A DNA stretch of 64,000 nt, taken from the NCBI GenBank assembly GCA_035041965.1, contig JAPYMA010000892.1:16849-80848 (forward strand), written 5' to 3'. The notes under the pieces were generated by a model. That model saw only the letters and a list, made by a program, of their open reading frames with translations. It did no database searches and was not told the origin of the DNA. The position numbers and the translations under genes were made by a program. This DNA is from Anisakis pegreffii. Taxonomy: Eukaryota > Nematoda > Chromadorea > Rhabditida > Anisakidae. Positions 24,521 to 37,393 of the stretch are shown one piece after another. Positions within the stretch are counted from its first letter, which is position 1, and every line of letters begins with the position of its first letter.

Positions 24521-25689
24521 ATGAAATTAGCTCCGCTCACAAGCGGAAACACACTTCAACTTCATGTCGGTAAAGCTTGTTCGACTAAAGAATGCATCCG
24601 ATCCATCAGTTCATGTAACGAAATAGAATTCCTAACTGAAAATAAGCAACTTTACTTTAAGACTTCACCGGACGCTCAAATGCGTCACCGAACGCACTCA
24701 ATGAACACCGAACACCACCGTCGTCCATCCCAAGAAGTCAGTCTAAATCCGTCGTTCAGACGCCTCTCTGAGCCATCCGTACCGACGCCACGTGCAGCCA
24801 CAATGTCTTTGATGCCAAAACTTGATAGAATCCGAAAGCGCATCTCGCAGTCATTCGGTAAACTTTAATTAATTTCATCAACCAATCATGTCACTTCGAT
24901 TGTGATTTGCACTCGTTTTTGACGAAGAGTTGCAATTTGCAAATGATTGTATTGCCAGCGAATGAACCTAATTGAAATCATCGTGCAACACTATTATCAA
25001 GTGTTTTTTGTGCGGCGATTGTCAATGCTCATTTCGCTGCTTCAGTTGAGAAGTTAAGCAGAAAATTTGATGGCAAAAAAGTTCTCTGCGTGTCAAAATT
25101 GTAAAGATTCATACCACTATGGTGATCATTTCGATGAGACTTGCGCTAATATTAAACTCATCGCTAATGACACATGAAATATTCGAAAATTTTAGGCATG
25201 CAATGAATTGGTGATCAAATTATTACTGCAATATCAAATAATATTTACAAGAACATTACATAAATTTTCATCAATATCAGTGCATAGGAATTTATTTAGC
25301 TGATTCAAAACGTTCAGTTCGATAATGATTTGCTTTTTGCATGCAACTTTCAACCGCAAATTTACTTTGATAAATCATCGTAATGAAAGGATGTTTCGAA
25401 TATGAATTAAACTAGTGATCGAAATAAGAAGTGGTAGTCAAGATGAGAGATCAAATATTATAGTAGAGCCATACTGAATTGACGTTTTCGATTGAACAGA
25501 CAACATGAACACTCAGTTTCAGAGCGTGATGACAAACGAAGAGATTCGATGTTGTCTGAAGAAGACGCTGAAATTGAAAGTATGTTGAAGTATCGTCGCC
25601 AAAGACATCAACGACGCGGTTCTGAAACATTTTGTGGTTCGGTTGCAGTTTATTCGAATAATTTCGGTGCTATCAATACACGTCTTTGA
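24521..25689 (+). CDS. Unidentified basic, phospho-site-rich protein
   Basis: Exons 24521-24857 and 25523-25689 are joined in phase 1 by CG|GTAAAC and AGTTTCAG, giving 167 residues and a stop at 25687-25689. The start ATG follows an in-frame stop closely, so it is likely the true start or close to it. The protein has several kinase-type RRxS sites (RRPSQE, RRLSEP, RRDSML, RRGSETF), a very basic helix (KLDRIRKRISQSFE) and an acidic patch (SEEDAEIE). It resembles a regulatory or disordered tail; I recognise no family. Codon use is clearly richer in G+C than the flanks. Confidence 0.55.
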
Positions 25690-27096
25690 AATTATTCAAC
25701 CAAACAAAAAGCACATGCACATTGATCACGCACATAAATTTCATCAGACACGTCTCTTTTCCATTGAATTTTCCAATTTCATTGAAAAATTTTCCATTTT
25801 CTCGTCGCAATTTTTTGTTTTTCTCTTTTTTGTTCCATATTTTTATTCCGCGGTTATTTGTTGGAGCGTCATTTTCAAAGCGGAAATTCTCCCATCAAAA
25901 TTTGTCGCTCTTCGTTTGGATTCAAGCAAAAATGAGTGAGAGGATAACTCGCAATAGGAGTTTGCATTTTCCGAAGTCTCTCTCGAATCTGTTATCTAAT
26001 TCATGCGCACGCTAGTAATGCATGTCTTTAGTCGGTCACGGGGTCACGATAAGCACAACGTTTTGCAAGTTTTGTGCTGACTTTTGCATAGGACAATATA
26101 AGTGAATGAATTATCAAGAAATGAAAATAAATTTGACTAAATAGTTTCGATTCACTACTCCATCGCAAAAATTTGTTCGTTCATCTAACAGATTGTACTC
26201 CAAACGATGCATATTCATATTTCTGAATTTCATTTATAATTCCTTTTCTAAATGTCGAATATTTGCCTCATCATACCCACTCATCATTCATCATTTTTAC
26301 GTGTAAACCACTTTTGATAAAATGATCTCTTTTCATGTCGTTAATGAAACACCATTATTTTGTAATATTCCCGTTGTTTGTTTATTATTATTGAATTTCT
26401 ACTCGCTGAATTCCATTGAAGTTGTTTATTACTTGTTTATTGAAGTTGTTTATTACAGTTATTTTGCGATTGTAATTAATTATTCCTCGCTCTGTTGTGA
26501 TTGTTTTTATTTGATGCATTCATCGTACTGTTTTTACTTGATGCAATCGGCAGTGATGCTGTTTAAAAGGCCGCAAAAAACGAAATAAACGTTAATAAAC
26601 GTTTTAATTGGTGTAAAAATCAATCCACAGAGCAGTAAAGTGAAAGGAGTGGAATGGAATGGATGTGGAGAAATTCCGATGGAAATGATATCGTTTCACT
26701 GCATTCTTCATGTGCACTCAACTCAATTTTCACGAATTTCTTATGCTGTTTGTTCCAACTATCAGTGTATTAATTTCTCATAAGCATGTAAAATCAGTGC
26801 GAGGGGAGAGCAGAAAACTCAATCAATCGAGAATGATTTAATTGAATTATATTTCATTTGATCGCGTACATGAAAACAATATACAATACGAATGCATCGT
26901 TGAATTTGTCAATGCCAGATGTCTGTTCACATTTCATGATCAAAGAAACCAGTTCCAGTTGAAAGTTCACGTCATACCTAAACATTCCAAGTCATCATTC
27001 CGATACCCCTTGCTGACAAAGTGCATGAGTGCAATCAAGACTTTGAGTTAGAAAGGCTTCACAAACGAAATTATAAGATTATATGAAAAATTATAT

Positions 27097-27672
27097 GGTA
27101 GAACGCCGTTGTGATGGTGTTTTTTAACTCGAGTATTTAAATGCGGTTAGTTGATGGCAACACTCTCCTTCTCCTATTTTCTGACTATCATTAGCTCGTC
27201 TGGGCTTAACGGGGTTTTCATTCGTTTTAACATGGTTTTCATTCTTTTCCTTGTTGTTACAATCACTCTCATAGCTTTTATCACCAACAGTGTTCTCTTC
27301 CGCTAATTTCTCAATCATTTCACTCAACAATTAAAGTCGAATTCTCATTCTATCAAATACACTCTATAATTGATCATTTGACTGTCGAACGTTGTTGAGC
27401 AATGATATTTGATTGTTGTATTGTTGATTTCGGCTGTCAACACATCCAATGAATAGTATATGCTACAGAATAAGAAACTGATTCGAACTGTGAAGTGAAA
27501 TGAAACAAAGTGAATGAGAAAAACTCATCAAGAGAACGATATTCGCAGGTAATAGCTATGAGAGCGAATAGAACACGTCTGAAAAGAATGAGAGTTCATC
27601 TGAATCAGTTTGAAGTGAGCGTATCAGAGACAATAGCTTTTTATGCAATCATGATTGATTGCAATGCTGAGA
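27097..27672 (+). repeat. Foldback-type interspersed repeat, copy B
   Basis: Closely follows copy A from GGTAGAACGCC through the TATTTAAATGCGG and both inverted arms, but lacks the CAGTG terminus, so it is truncated at its left end. Confidence 0.75.
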
Positions 27673-28729
27673 ACACAACGTTGAATACCATCATGAACGT
27701 GCTAACAAGATCTGAAGTTAACCTATGCGATTCCCATATGCAATGATAATGAAGGAAAGTGATCAAGAAGATCCGGGAATTGACATCACCTAGAACCGAT
27801 TCATGAAATGTGATTCCAAGAAGGCTCATTGCCACCGTGTACAAATTAAACTGATTATGAGAGCAATAAACTTTCAAACATTGTGTTTAAAATCGGTGAG
27901 AAATTTCCAGACCGGTTTTCGTTCGTTCCTGATGTTTAATTACAAATATTTAGCATCGATTCTGATTTGGCGTTGAATTTTTGTGCCTAAACCAGTCAAA
28001 GGGATGGCCAAAGAAATATTCACGAGAACTAATAGCAAAACATCCCGACATCCAATGTTATTATCACATGCACATCATGGACAAAGTGAACTTCATGTTG
28101 CGAAAATTCATAAATAACAAATCTCCAAAGTAATTCGTGCGTGCAAAACAGAATAATGCGATTTATTTGAATGCTTCCTTATGAACTGAAGGAACGTGAA
28201 CGAAAAACTGAGACAATCCAAAAATAATTGCTTCTTCATAAGATTTCTTAAGCAATTTATCATTGTGCTGTTCATTTTCTTAATTTCGTTTTCTTACGAA
28301 TTCTTCCATTAAAATAAAATGTATAACAAAAGTTTTTATGCATTACATTGTTGATTTATATATGGATTGATCACACTGAATGCTGATAGCGGAGAATTGT
28401 TGCGCATTAATTAACTTGATTTTTAAATTCTTGTTCGAACGACAAAACAACGACAGAGACCTTCGAGGTTCTCTTTTATTCACAGTTTCACAATGACTCG
28501 AAGCGTTTTGCAAATTATAAATTGACAGGGTGATTTAATTAAGGATCTAGCGAGATCATTCAAGATTCAAGATCATTCAAGACAATCGATACTGTGATGT
28601 TTATTAATGCCTAGTGACCTTTACCGAATTCGTCATAATTTATCGAAGATTGACGAATTTGAAGGAGAATGGGACGAATTTCAAATGTTACTCCATTTCA
28701 GTTATTGTCAAATGTCATCACTGCTCTCG

Positions 28730-28950
28730 TTATAAAAACTCACTGAATTCGGATGGAATTTTTTGTCGTGCTGGCACGCAGATGAGACAGATAGTGAATT
28801 GCCGCCAGGTGTCATTGCCGAGGTGCTGATTTTCCGTGAACCACTCAAGGATATCAGGTGGTAAATGGGTCAGAAAGTTTATCAATGAGACCGGATATTG
28901 TTGAGTAAATGTACGAGATGCATTTGTGAATGATTTGTGAATGATTTTGA
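28730..28950 (-). CDS. Weak candidate terminal exon or gene relic
   Basis: Minus-strand frame with ...HLPPDILEWFTENQHLG... and a stop at 28730-28732; a GTGAGT donor just before the stop is an alternative end. No start or acceptor found and no family recognised. Could be a remnant of a retroelement or host gene. Confidence 0.22.
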
Positions 28951-30057
28951 AATGATAATTTTTTGAGCGAGAAATATCAGTTTGAGCAACAAAAAAAAAG
29001 ATGTTAAAAATCTCTCGCACGAAACTGCGTAAAAGCCGTCTGAATGGCGCCTGTGAATGAAGTGCAACTATTCGTGCTCTGTCACCAAATCGGGTTGAGT
29101 CTTCAACTGAAACGACATATCGAATCAGTCATTCGTGTTTGATTTAAACAACATCATTATTCTTCATCTTATCATTTCGACTTTTAACACCAATGAATTG
29201 TTTCTGATACTTGAAAATGGTGAACTCATTAATCCAACGAGTGTATTTGATTATTTCAAATGATGAACATGGAGATTAATGGAGAGTATTTCGGAAGACA
29301 CTCGATCTTGATTTGTTCTTTCATCGCAAAATGTATTTTAGTAGTGTAAGGTTTATTGCCGACTAAAAAATATGTACTCGGAGCTGACTTCAGCAATAGA
29401 GTTCTTAATTAAAATCCATCAGCTTAATTAAAATCCATCAACCTAGTTACATTTATTGCTTAATAAAAATTGACTGCGATCTGCTTGCTCACTCAGCTAG
29501 TGGAATGGTTCGCTATGGCAACTCTCATTAGTGCTGCACAACCAGATGAAAATCTGATTAATCTAAGTAATCAAGATAATTACCGTTGATCAAAGCACTA
29601 ATTGAAATTAATTGTGAACTTAACAGAAATTTGTCGAATTCAACTACTTCCAATCCAATCTAGTTTTAAGTGATATCACGTGATAACATCTAATAATAGC
29701 AAATAATGGTATTGTTTTCTCTACACTCGGATCGCACGACGACAGCTTCAAGTGAAAATAACAATGTTTTTATGTCACTTACGATTAGAGTTTAATTGGT
29801 TATTTTTATAATCATTCACGCCATTGATCATTGATAGCAACTAAGCTTTGATCACTTAGAGTATTTCGAGTGATAATTATGATAATAACATCAACAATTC
29901 ATCACTTTCGTTATAATCATACATACATAGCATAACAGGGATCAGAAACCATTTCTTTCTCACCAACAACACATCTGAATAATTCAGAGATGTCGAATAG
30001 GCTGACTTTAATTCTATTTGCTATTTGATTTGAACTATCTGATTTGGATCATATTAG

Positions 30058-30395
30058 ATCGATCGTTCTCACAAAAGAACTATTCCCCTTCATTGAATTT
30101 AAAGATATCATAGGAGGGACTAAGGTTGATTGGTTCTGTTTTCACAGATCTTCCACAATTGTCCAATAATGTTTGCAAAATGCTTCTCCGGCCGTATGAA
30201 ATTGATTCCACCAATAAGACTTCAAATTATGGCAATTCAATCCATTGATATCATTCTGATTTGTTGCTAAGAAGTGATGGGTTGTTAGAAGGTACCATTA
30301 TGTACATTGTTGGAAGGGGAATGACGGTGTGCGACATGCTCAAAGAGGTGCCCATGCAATCCAAGAGTGTGAGGAGAACCAGTGTATTGGACTGA
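30058..30395 (+). CDS. Unidentified gene, last exons, possibly disrupted
   Basis: Three coding-like pieces: 30058-30124 (SIVLTKELFPFIEFKDIIGG...), 30148-30193 (IFHNCPIMFAKCFSG) and 30289-30395 (GTIMYIVGRGMTVCDMLKEV... ending RRTSVLD, stop 30393-30395). Phases agree throughout (2 in, 0, 1). The gap between the first two is only 23 bp, GTTGAT...TTTTCACAG, too short for a usual intron; alternatively the first piece reads on into a stop at about 30177, or this is a frameshifted relic. No family recognised. Confidence 0.35.
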
Positions 30396-30874
30396 ATGAT
30401 TTGGCATCTGATCATGTGTGCTTGCGATCAAACTCCTCTGTTATTATTTCAGTTGCCGCAAATATTCAACCTTGAATGTTTCGTGAACTGAATACATTCC
30501 GATCTGTTGTTTTCAAAACAAAAATCAATTTGCTTAATTGATTGCTTCAAAAATAGCAAAATCCCAATATTCCCAAATGTACTTCTAGCATGGATATTAT
30601 TCTCAAAAGAGTCGAAAATGCGGAATTAAACAAATCAGATGAAAAGTACATTTTGAAATATTATTACATTGACTGCAATAGGCCTTGCGCTTTAACAAAT
30701 AAACACATGCGATCGAAAATGATTGAAACTATTTGAAATCGCAATCAAAAAAAAACGAAGTGATTAGAAAAAAAGCAAAATTACAAGTAATAAGATCACA
30801 AATATGCTCTCACAATACGAATGGCGAGGTTCAGAGGCAATCTTATGTTCGACTCAAAACTTGCGACAGATGAA

Positions 30875-33044
30875 TTAAGAAAGCTCGAGGAGTTGTGGCA
30901 CTATTTCGTCGACATTGTACGACAGGCCGAGTGAGGATGGTCGAGGTGTTGCCTGACGAACGGTTTGCAACCAAGCCGATGGAATTGCATCAACGCCGAA
31001 ACGAGCACCTTAAATTGTTGAACACTTCAACGATTCTGGGATCTTATTGTGGCTAGATGAAGTCGAAATCAATGGAGTCATGAAAAAGGGAAAAAAATAA
31101 ATATTTCAATTTGTGGCGCATTGAAATATAGACGAGTTGAAACATATAAAATCAAATTTGGAAAAAGGCTCAAAGAAGTTCCAGGAACGACCGACCAAGC
31201 ATTGCAGCGACAATACATCCGTTCGTATCTGTGTCACCACCGCGTGAAACTGCATTCAAAAGGCCCGTATAAAATGATGGCGCATTTAGCAATTCATGAA
31301 AAGCACTCTGAAATTTGCTTTTGTGATTTAGAAGTGACCGAAATGACAACGAATTTCAAGGAATTCGGGCAAGACATCGGAAACTGAAAGCCTTCAAAGT
31401 CTCCGTTGAGATTTTGTCTTGTGAGTTTGTTGGATAAGAGTAAGCGTAATGATGACCTGAAGTGCTACACCAATATAACCCATCATCTTGGTGTCACCGT
31501 TTATCAACACTCCTCTCGCTTTCACCGGAATTGCTTCGCGTTTCGCACATCTGAGAATATCTTTCACTGTATCATTCTGAGAAATTTCAACGGCTGCTTT
31601 GAACGCTTCCTGCAGCAGATATCGTGAATGGGAGAAAACTCTCAATTAAAATGATGTTGATTCCCACTTCTCTGATTCCGCATTTGAGTATGTAATCAAT
31701 CACCAAAACTGCTGGTAATGATCGAATACACTTCACTGAAAAAATGAAGGCCCGAGGAGTTTATGGTTTCTGAGTAGTCTATTGCTTTAAGATTAACAAT
31801 TCTCTGAGACTTTATGATCTCTGGTTTTACGGATCTTCGGCTCTTAAAAAGGATTTTGTTGATGACTGAAAAGTTGAGCTCCAATTATTTAGAGAAAGCC
31901 ATACAAGTGGCGTTCTATCGTTGATAAGTTCGCGAACTGCTGCCACATAAGCCGTTACGGCATCGACACAGACTGGAGCACAGTGCGTTAGGATACAGTC
32001 TTCCCTTACCATCTCTTTCATTCTAAATTTTGAACTCCACATTATTCAAATGAAAAGCAATTAATTTTGAAACAGTTCTGGATGAGCTGCATGACTTTCG
32101 AGAAGATAATTTCAGAGGAGTGTCCTCTCATTTTGGCATTTTTTGAAATGCTATCAATGATTGAATGACCATTTTAGATGGGTCAGCAAGAAAAAAGCAG
32201 CCATTAACTTGAGGATGCACAGCAAACTTGATAAGATTTGAAAGTGTGGTGTTGTTGCAGCTGAATGCTTTCTTTGATTTCACTCATTAACTGATAAGCT
32301 GAGACTGACTCACTTATCAACTGATAAATGCGCCGAGGCGATGGCAATTGGTGAGATCCGCATTAGACATCCATTACTGGCACTGTCCGCGTTATGCTGA
32401 CGAACGTTTTCGATCACTTCCTTGTGGACTGCACATTTCGCCTTGGCATCGAGCGTGTCGATCCAGTTGCTTGGTAAACGAGATTCTGAATTCAACTTCT
32501 AAGCTTCCTCAATCATTCACACTTTGCAAATCTTCTTCAACGTCGGACCTCTTAAAGTGACCAGCTCTATCATCTACTCGAAACTTTATACGAACTAACT
32601 GATTTCAAGAGCATTTCTTGTGGCAACACCAATATCCGGTGGTGTGGATTGTTGCCATGCGACATAGGCGCATGCAACGTCCGGAGCGTTGAAGCTCTTA
32701 CAACGACACAAACTTGCGGCCAATGAAAATGCCATTTCTGAATCATCGGTTATCTGAAAGAGTTATGAATACGATCTGAACTATGTGCAATATCATCTAA
32801 TTCCATTTCAATTTCATGATGGGTAAGCTGCATGGGATAGCATAAGGCAAGCATTCCGGCTCACCTGTCCAGGTGTCATCTTGAAAGGTCCACCACCAAG
32901 AATTGGCAAGAACTGTTGCTTTGAGTCGAGATCTTTTTTGATCTTTGCCTGAGTGTTTACGGCTGATAGAAACTCGTAGCGAGTACCGAGTGCGTCACCG
33001 ATTAATTGACCATAAAGGCATCCGATTGCCTTGTTTCTATTCAT
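30875..33044 (-). CDS. ADP-ribosylglycohydrolase (DraG/ARH family), complete
   Basis: Nine exons: 32865-33044, 32600-32753, 32314-32485, 31905-32022, 31831-31865, 31704-31735, 31457-31605, 31196-31307, 30875-31008; phases agree throughout and give 361 residues, a normal length for the family. These enzymes remove ADP-ribose from proteins or small molecules using two Mg2+ ions. Signature motifs are all present: GCLYGQLIGDALGTRYEF (residues 8-25), the metal-binding TDDSE (62-66) within MTPGQITDDSEMA, NGCLMR (149-154), LTH (180-182) and the second metal site GGDTDTN (303-309). The catalytic residues look intact. Weakest junction: exon 6 to 7, acceptor GCAGGAAG. Which subfamily (arginine, serine or bacterial-like) needs a tree. 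It lies head to head with tubulin chaperone A. Confidence 0.9.
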
Positions 33045-34040
33045 CTCTTAAATTTTCAATTATTTGTCTCTTTTGTGGAGATTCATTTTGGATTTCGATT
33101 CATTATTGAGCTGAATGTGAATCATCAATTTGAATTTAATCATGAACTGTTACGGATTAAACGATGAATAATTGATCAATTTTTGACGAATTCGATTCGT
33201 TCATATTAGCTTTCACATCGACAATATCACAATCTTTCACATTACCATACATCAAGTGAACTATTAATCTCAAAAATCAGCTGCAAGCCAGGCCGCATGA
33301 TCACGGGAATAGCACATTTAACAGAGGCAAACATTGGATAAAATGCGTAATTGCATGATTCATCAACAGTTTTGATTTTACACATTCAATTTTTTAAGGA
33401 ATTATTTTATTTGCTCTAAAATCCATTCGAAAAGACTATCTCAGTCTGACTTCTAACCGTTTATTTAAGTCCGATTCATTTACTCTTACTGAATGCGGGT
33501 TTCGATGGGGAAGAAAAAAGAAAAGGGGGAGGAAGGGGCAAGTAAAAAGAGTACCAGTGAAGTGACAGCTGCATAATATTTAGCTGTGAGAGAGAGTTCG
33601 TTGAAAATTCGTAGCATTCACGCAAAAAGCATATGCCTTTGCAAATTGCATTGAAATTGCTGTCTTATTGCAATGCTGCAAAGAAGTTTTGTTTTCCTAT
33701 AGTTTTCAGTGGAATTTAAGTGTTGGGGATTGGAATTCTTGTGGCAGGGATATTGTTAATATCATATTACAGAAAATAAATGTGTGTTTCTATTAAGACG
33801 AACTGTTTTAAATGAGCATTCGGTCGATAATTTATATTATTTTCTTTTCCTTCGCATAATTTTGTGCAACGGTTGCGCAATATTTTGTCATAAACCGACA
33901 AGTTTCTTGTTGTATCAACCGTGATCACAGATTATTTATTCAGTTTTTTGATTTGTTCATTTTAAGATTCTCCGATGAATCCGAGTACGTTTGTCTGGAG
34001 AAGATTTTCGTCTTCATACATTATGCTGTGTTATTTTCAG
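33045..34040. other. Divergent intergenic region between two genes
   Basis: About 1 kb AT-rich space between the ARH start (minus) and tubulin chaperone A (plus); no coding sequence seen. Probably carries both promoters. Confidence 0.5.
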
Positions 34041-34997
34041 ATGGCAGATCCACAGCTCTTGAAGGAAATCACCATCAAAACAGGTGTAGTAAAAAGACTG
34101 CTCAAGGAAATATCCTATTACAAGAAAGAATCTGAAGGAGAAGCCGCAAAATTGGAGAAAATGAAAGCCGATTCTAATGCTGATGAATATATGGTGAAGA
34201 AACAAGCTGAGATTGTTCAGGTTTCCAATAATTTACCACCAAAAGTCTTTTAATTTATTGCGCCCGAATTTTATGCTTTCTACGAGAATCAATCGTTTGC
34301 ACATTAGCTCACATTCGCATGAACTGTTGGCTGCATAGATATTCTGTTGCCATCTTTCTAAGCAAAACAAAATTCTACTGATACGTTTTGAATGAATGAA
34401 GAAATCTATGTTTATAATATTTTGGTATTTAGGCGCTGTTATACTCTGGATAGTCCATATTTAGCCGAGCTTTCAGTGGTTCCGATGAAGAAGTTCAAGT
34501 TTCTTAATAGGGTAAAAGAATTTTAGGCGGCTTGCCCAAACTGCATCAGCACCAGAAGGTGTTGCTGAAGTGCTCAAAAATGCTGAATTGCAGATCAATT
34601 GTTTTGATTTCATTTCAGGAGTCAAAAAGTATGATACCGGATTCTTTTCGTAGATTGCAGAAAGCGGCTAACGAGCTGAAAACGGTTCCGTGCACTTTTT
34701 CTACTTATTTCTTGTTCAAACAGTTTTCTTCTTTAATTTCCAGAAACTGAAACAGCAAAGAACGTTCAAAATGCTTTGTAATATCTCAAAACACAATGGC
34801 ACTGCAAAAGTTGCAAAGTCTACTTCGAAATCATTCGAGTTCATCGAGTTTCATTTAAAACATTTGTTTGGAAAGGTTCACCCGGAAATATAATTCTAAA
34901 TTTGCAGTTGCTCGATGCGAACTCAACAAGTCTGGATGGTTCAAAAGAATATACGGCCGCTTGTGAACAAATACAAGCCGTATCTTCAGTGGACTGA
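34041..34997 (+). CDS. tbca: Tubulin-specific chaperone A (tubulin cofactor A), complete
   Basis: Exons 34041-34220, 34619-34684 and 34908-34997, all phase 0, give 111 residues, matching the usual ~108. The protein captures beta-tubulin folding intermediates in the cytosol. Recognisable: ITIKTGVVKRLLKE (residues about 10-23), KKQAEIVQESKSMIPDSFRR across the exon 1/2 junction, and a final helix KEYTAACEQIQAV. It forms the expected three-helix layout. The ATG follows TTATTTTCAG directly, so either a spliced leader is added there or an upstream non-coding exon exists. Alternative open frames between exons 2 and 3 do not fit the family. Confidence 0.93.
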
Positions 34998-37393
34998 AAA
35001 GTGTGCTGATTTCTTTGTGTAAATCTCATTTTTGTTCTCTCATCCGCGTAAGCTTACCCTGAGCACTGTATCATGAATCTTATTCATTGTTAAGCTGATT
35101 CATCAACAATTTCAAACTCTTTCTCGATATTTTGGGCATGTGATTTCATTCCGGTCAGTCCCGTGTTTAGTATAATCGTTTGAGAATTCCAGAACATTGA
35201 TTTGGTTTCCAATCCCGTCTGCAAATTCCACTTCTTGTGTCCAAATTTGCTTCAGTGAATGGCTGTTTTCAAAAGGTTTCGCCGTTGTTCCAGTGGGAAC
35301 GTTCGAAATTTTTTGCTCATATTCCACTGAATTTTTTTGCTTTGATTTTTCTATCACTTTGCATGTTATTGCGGCCAATTCGAAAGTGGTGTTTTATATG
35401 TTCAGTAAACGTGTTACATATTGTTTACGGATCTCTAGGAAATGATATTTTCTCTTTTTTCCAACAGTTTTTATTTGTTTTTCTTTCCTTTATTTTGTTG
35501 GCTGTCGGAAATGTTTTTATGTAACTGAATATCCTTCTTTTCAGTCTTTTTATTCAGTTTTCCTCACTGCTTTTTGCTTTTCAAAGAAAAATTTCTTTTC
35601 CCAAAGAACACTCGAAAATGTATTCTTTCAGCGATAACTTTAAATAATCGGGGTTATCGTTTCAATCTTAAAAAATAACTGAACACTTTCGAGGAATTTT
35701 CCGCTTTCTTCAATTTATTTTCATATCGTTTCATCGTCTCTTAAGTTGCCAACTCGATGAAAGTCTCACGTAGAAGATTTTCTGGGTCCTCATTGAATTT
35801 CCGAATGTAAGATTGGTTTTCAAACTGACTGAGTCGAAAATCATTCAAAAGTACATCCGCTCTTGATCTGATAATGAAGTTGTTTGTGTTTTTAAATTGA
35901 GAAGAATGTCATAGTTGTAAGTTCACATTGAATTCCTTAAAATCAAGCGATCATACAGTAATTGAATTAGTGAAATGCGTTCACTGTCGTGTCGTTGAAG
36001 CGTAATTCTTATCGATTTCTCAACGAGACCGTGTAATTTGTTTGATGTTAAGATTTTGATACAATGATTCATTGTAATATGAAGTTTTTATGATGGGAAT
36101 TTCAAATAATTTATCAATTTTTATAGTTTTATGCATTATCATTGTAAGTTGATTCTTGTTTTGCTTATAAATAAACTGAACACCTTTCATTCGTTCAAAT
36201 CTGTCACACCGCACGATAATTTTGTATCTAACATCCACGTTGAATGGAGGCCGCGGCCAAAGATTTTGCTTCATCGTTGTCCCATTATGAGTAAATTTCA
36301 AATTTCAAATTAGTTTTTATGCTTGTAACTTAAAGCTTCACATCAGAACTGAACAGTGTTCCAAACGACCATCTGAACAAAAATTGTTGGGCTAAAGAAG
36401 TTGAAAATTTGAACTTATTTGCTGTCAAATAACTTTTCCGGATGAGTCAATACAATTGCATTCAAGTAGTATGACATATCGAATCAAAGCAGTATCGTAA
36501 TGGGCTGATCCCGCAGTATCATAGCGCAGTATCACATTGCCATCATCATAGTACATTATTCCTTCCTTAACATCCCTATTTCCACACAGTTGATCATAAT
36601 AACATTGGGAAATGTCCGTTTCCCGAAAGTTCAATCCCGATTATTGACTTAGCGACCGTAAGAATGTAGAGCTGTTTTCCATATTATCTATTGATTCCTA
36701 GGGAAAGGCATTTGAAATGAATTCAAGAATCCGCTCCACTTGATGTAGAGAAAATCCATGCAATGATCACTCGAGAAGCTGTAACTGAGCTCATCTAATG
36801 CTGCCAATCATTGTACATGTGTTCGGAAGTGAAAGTAAGCAGTAATAGTGCAGAAAAAGTTTGCAATTTTTTTTGCTTGAACTTGTTCACGACAAATTTC
36901 CTGTGTCGTCACCATACATTCTCATCAAATGTGAGATTTCGTTTAAACTCGTCAAAAGATGAAATATTTTCTCGCTCAATGCATTGACATTTGTTTTGAG
37001 GGTTTCTTTTTTGCACGTTTTTTTGATCCAAAATTATTGCTCTAACAGAAGAAACAGTTCCGGTGGTTTGATTGGTTTGTCGGAGCCGATCAGAATCTTA
37101 CCATGAGTAAATTTAGACAACTGAAACGATTAATTTCGTTTCCGATTTAGATGCACACCTCCTAATTCCTGACAGCCGATTTGGTTTCCTATTAGTTTTT
37201 GAGCTGAATTACGGATCGACTCATGCTCAATTTAACTGATGGATGACAAATGAGTTCAAATGCACGCAAAACTTATTCGAGTTAATACCGACGACGGTTT
37301 CACGAATTTTCTTGACCAAACATATGCAAATCATCATAGAGCCCAATATGTTATTGTGACAAAAACCTGAGAGTGAGAGTACCGTTAGCAAAC
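34998..37393. other. Region with only weak exon candidates
   Basis: Three minus-strand frames look weakly coding: 36425-36634 (…VKEGIMYYDDGNVILRYDT…), 36195-36300 (…NLWPRPPFNVDVRYKIIVRC…, donor at about 36184) and 35112-35378. They may belong to one diverged gene or relic; no consistent splice chain was found and no family recognised. Confidence 0.3.

Larger units (their letters stand above)
25690..30057. other. Mostly gene-free, with foldback repeat copy B
   Basis: Holds the repeat at 27097-27672. Two open frames are weakly protein-like: plus 26842-27051 and minus 28730-28950 (...SLINFLTHLPPDILEWFTEN...), the latter ending in a stop with AATAAA on the minus strand near 28600; neither has a confirmed acceptor. 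Confidence 0.35.
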
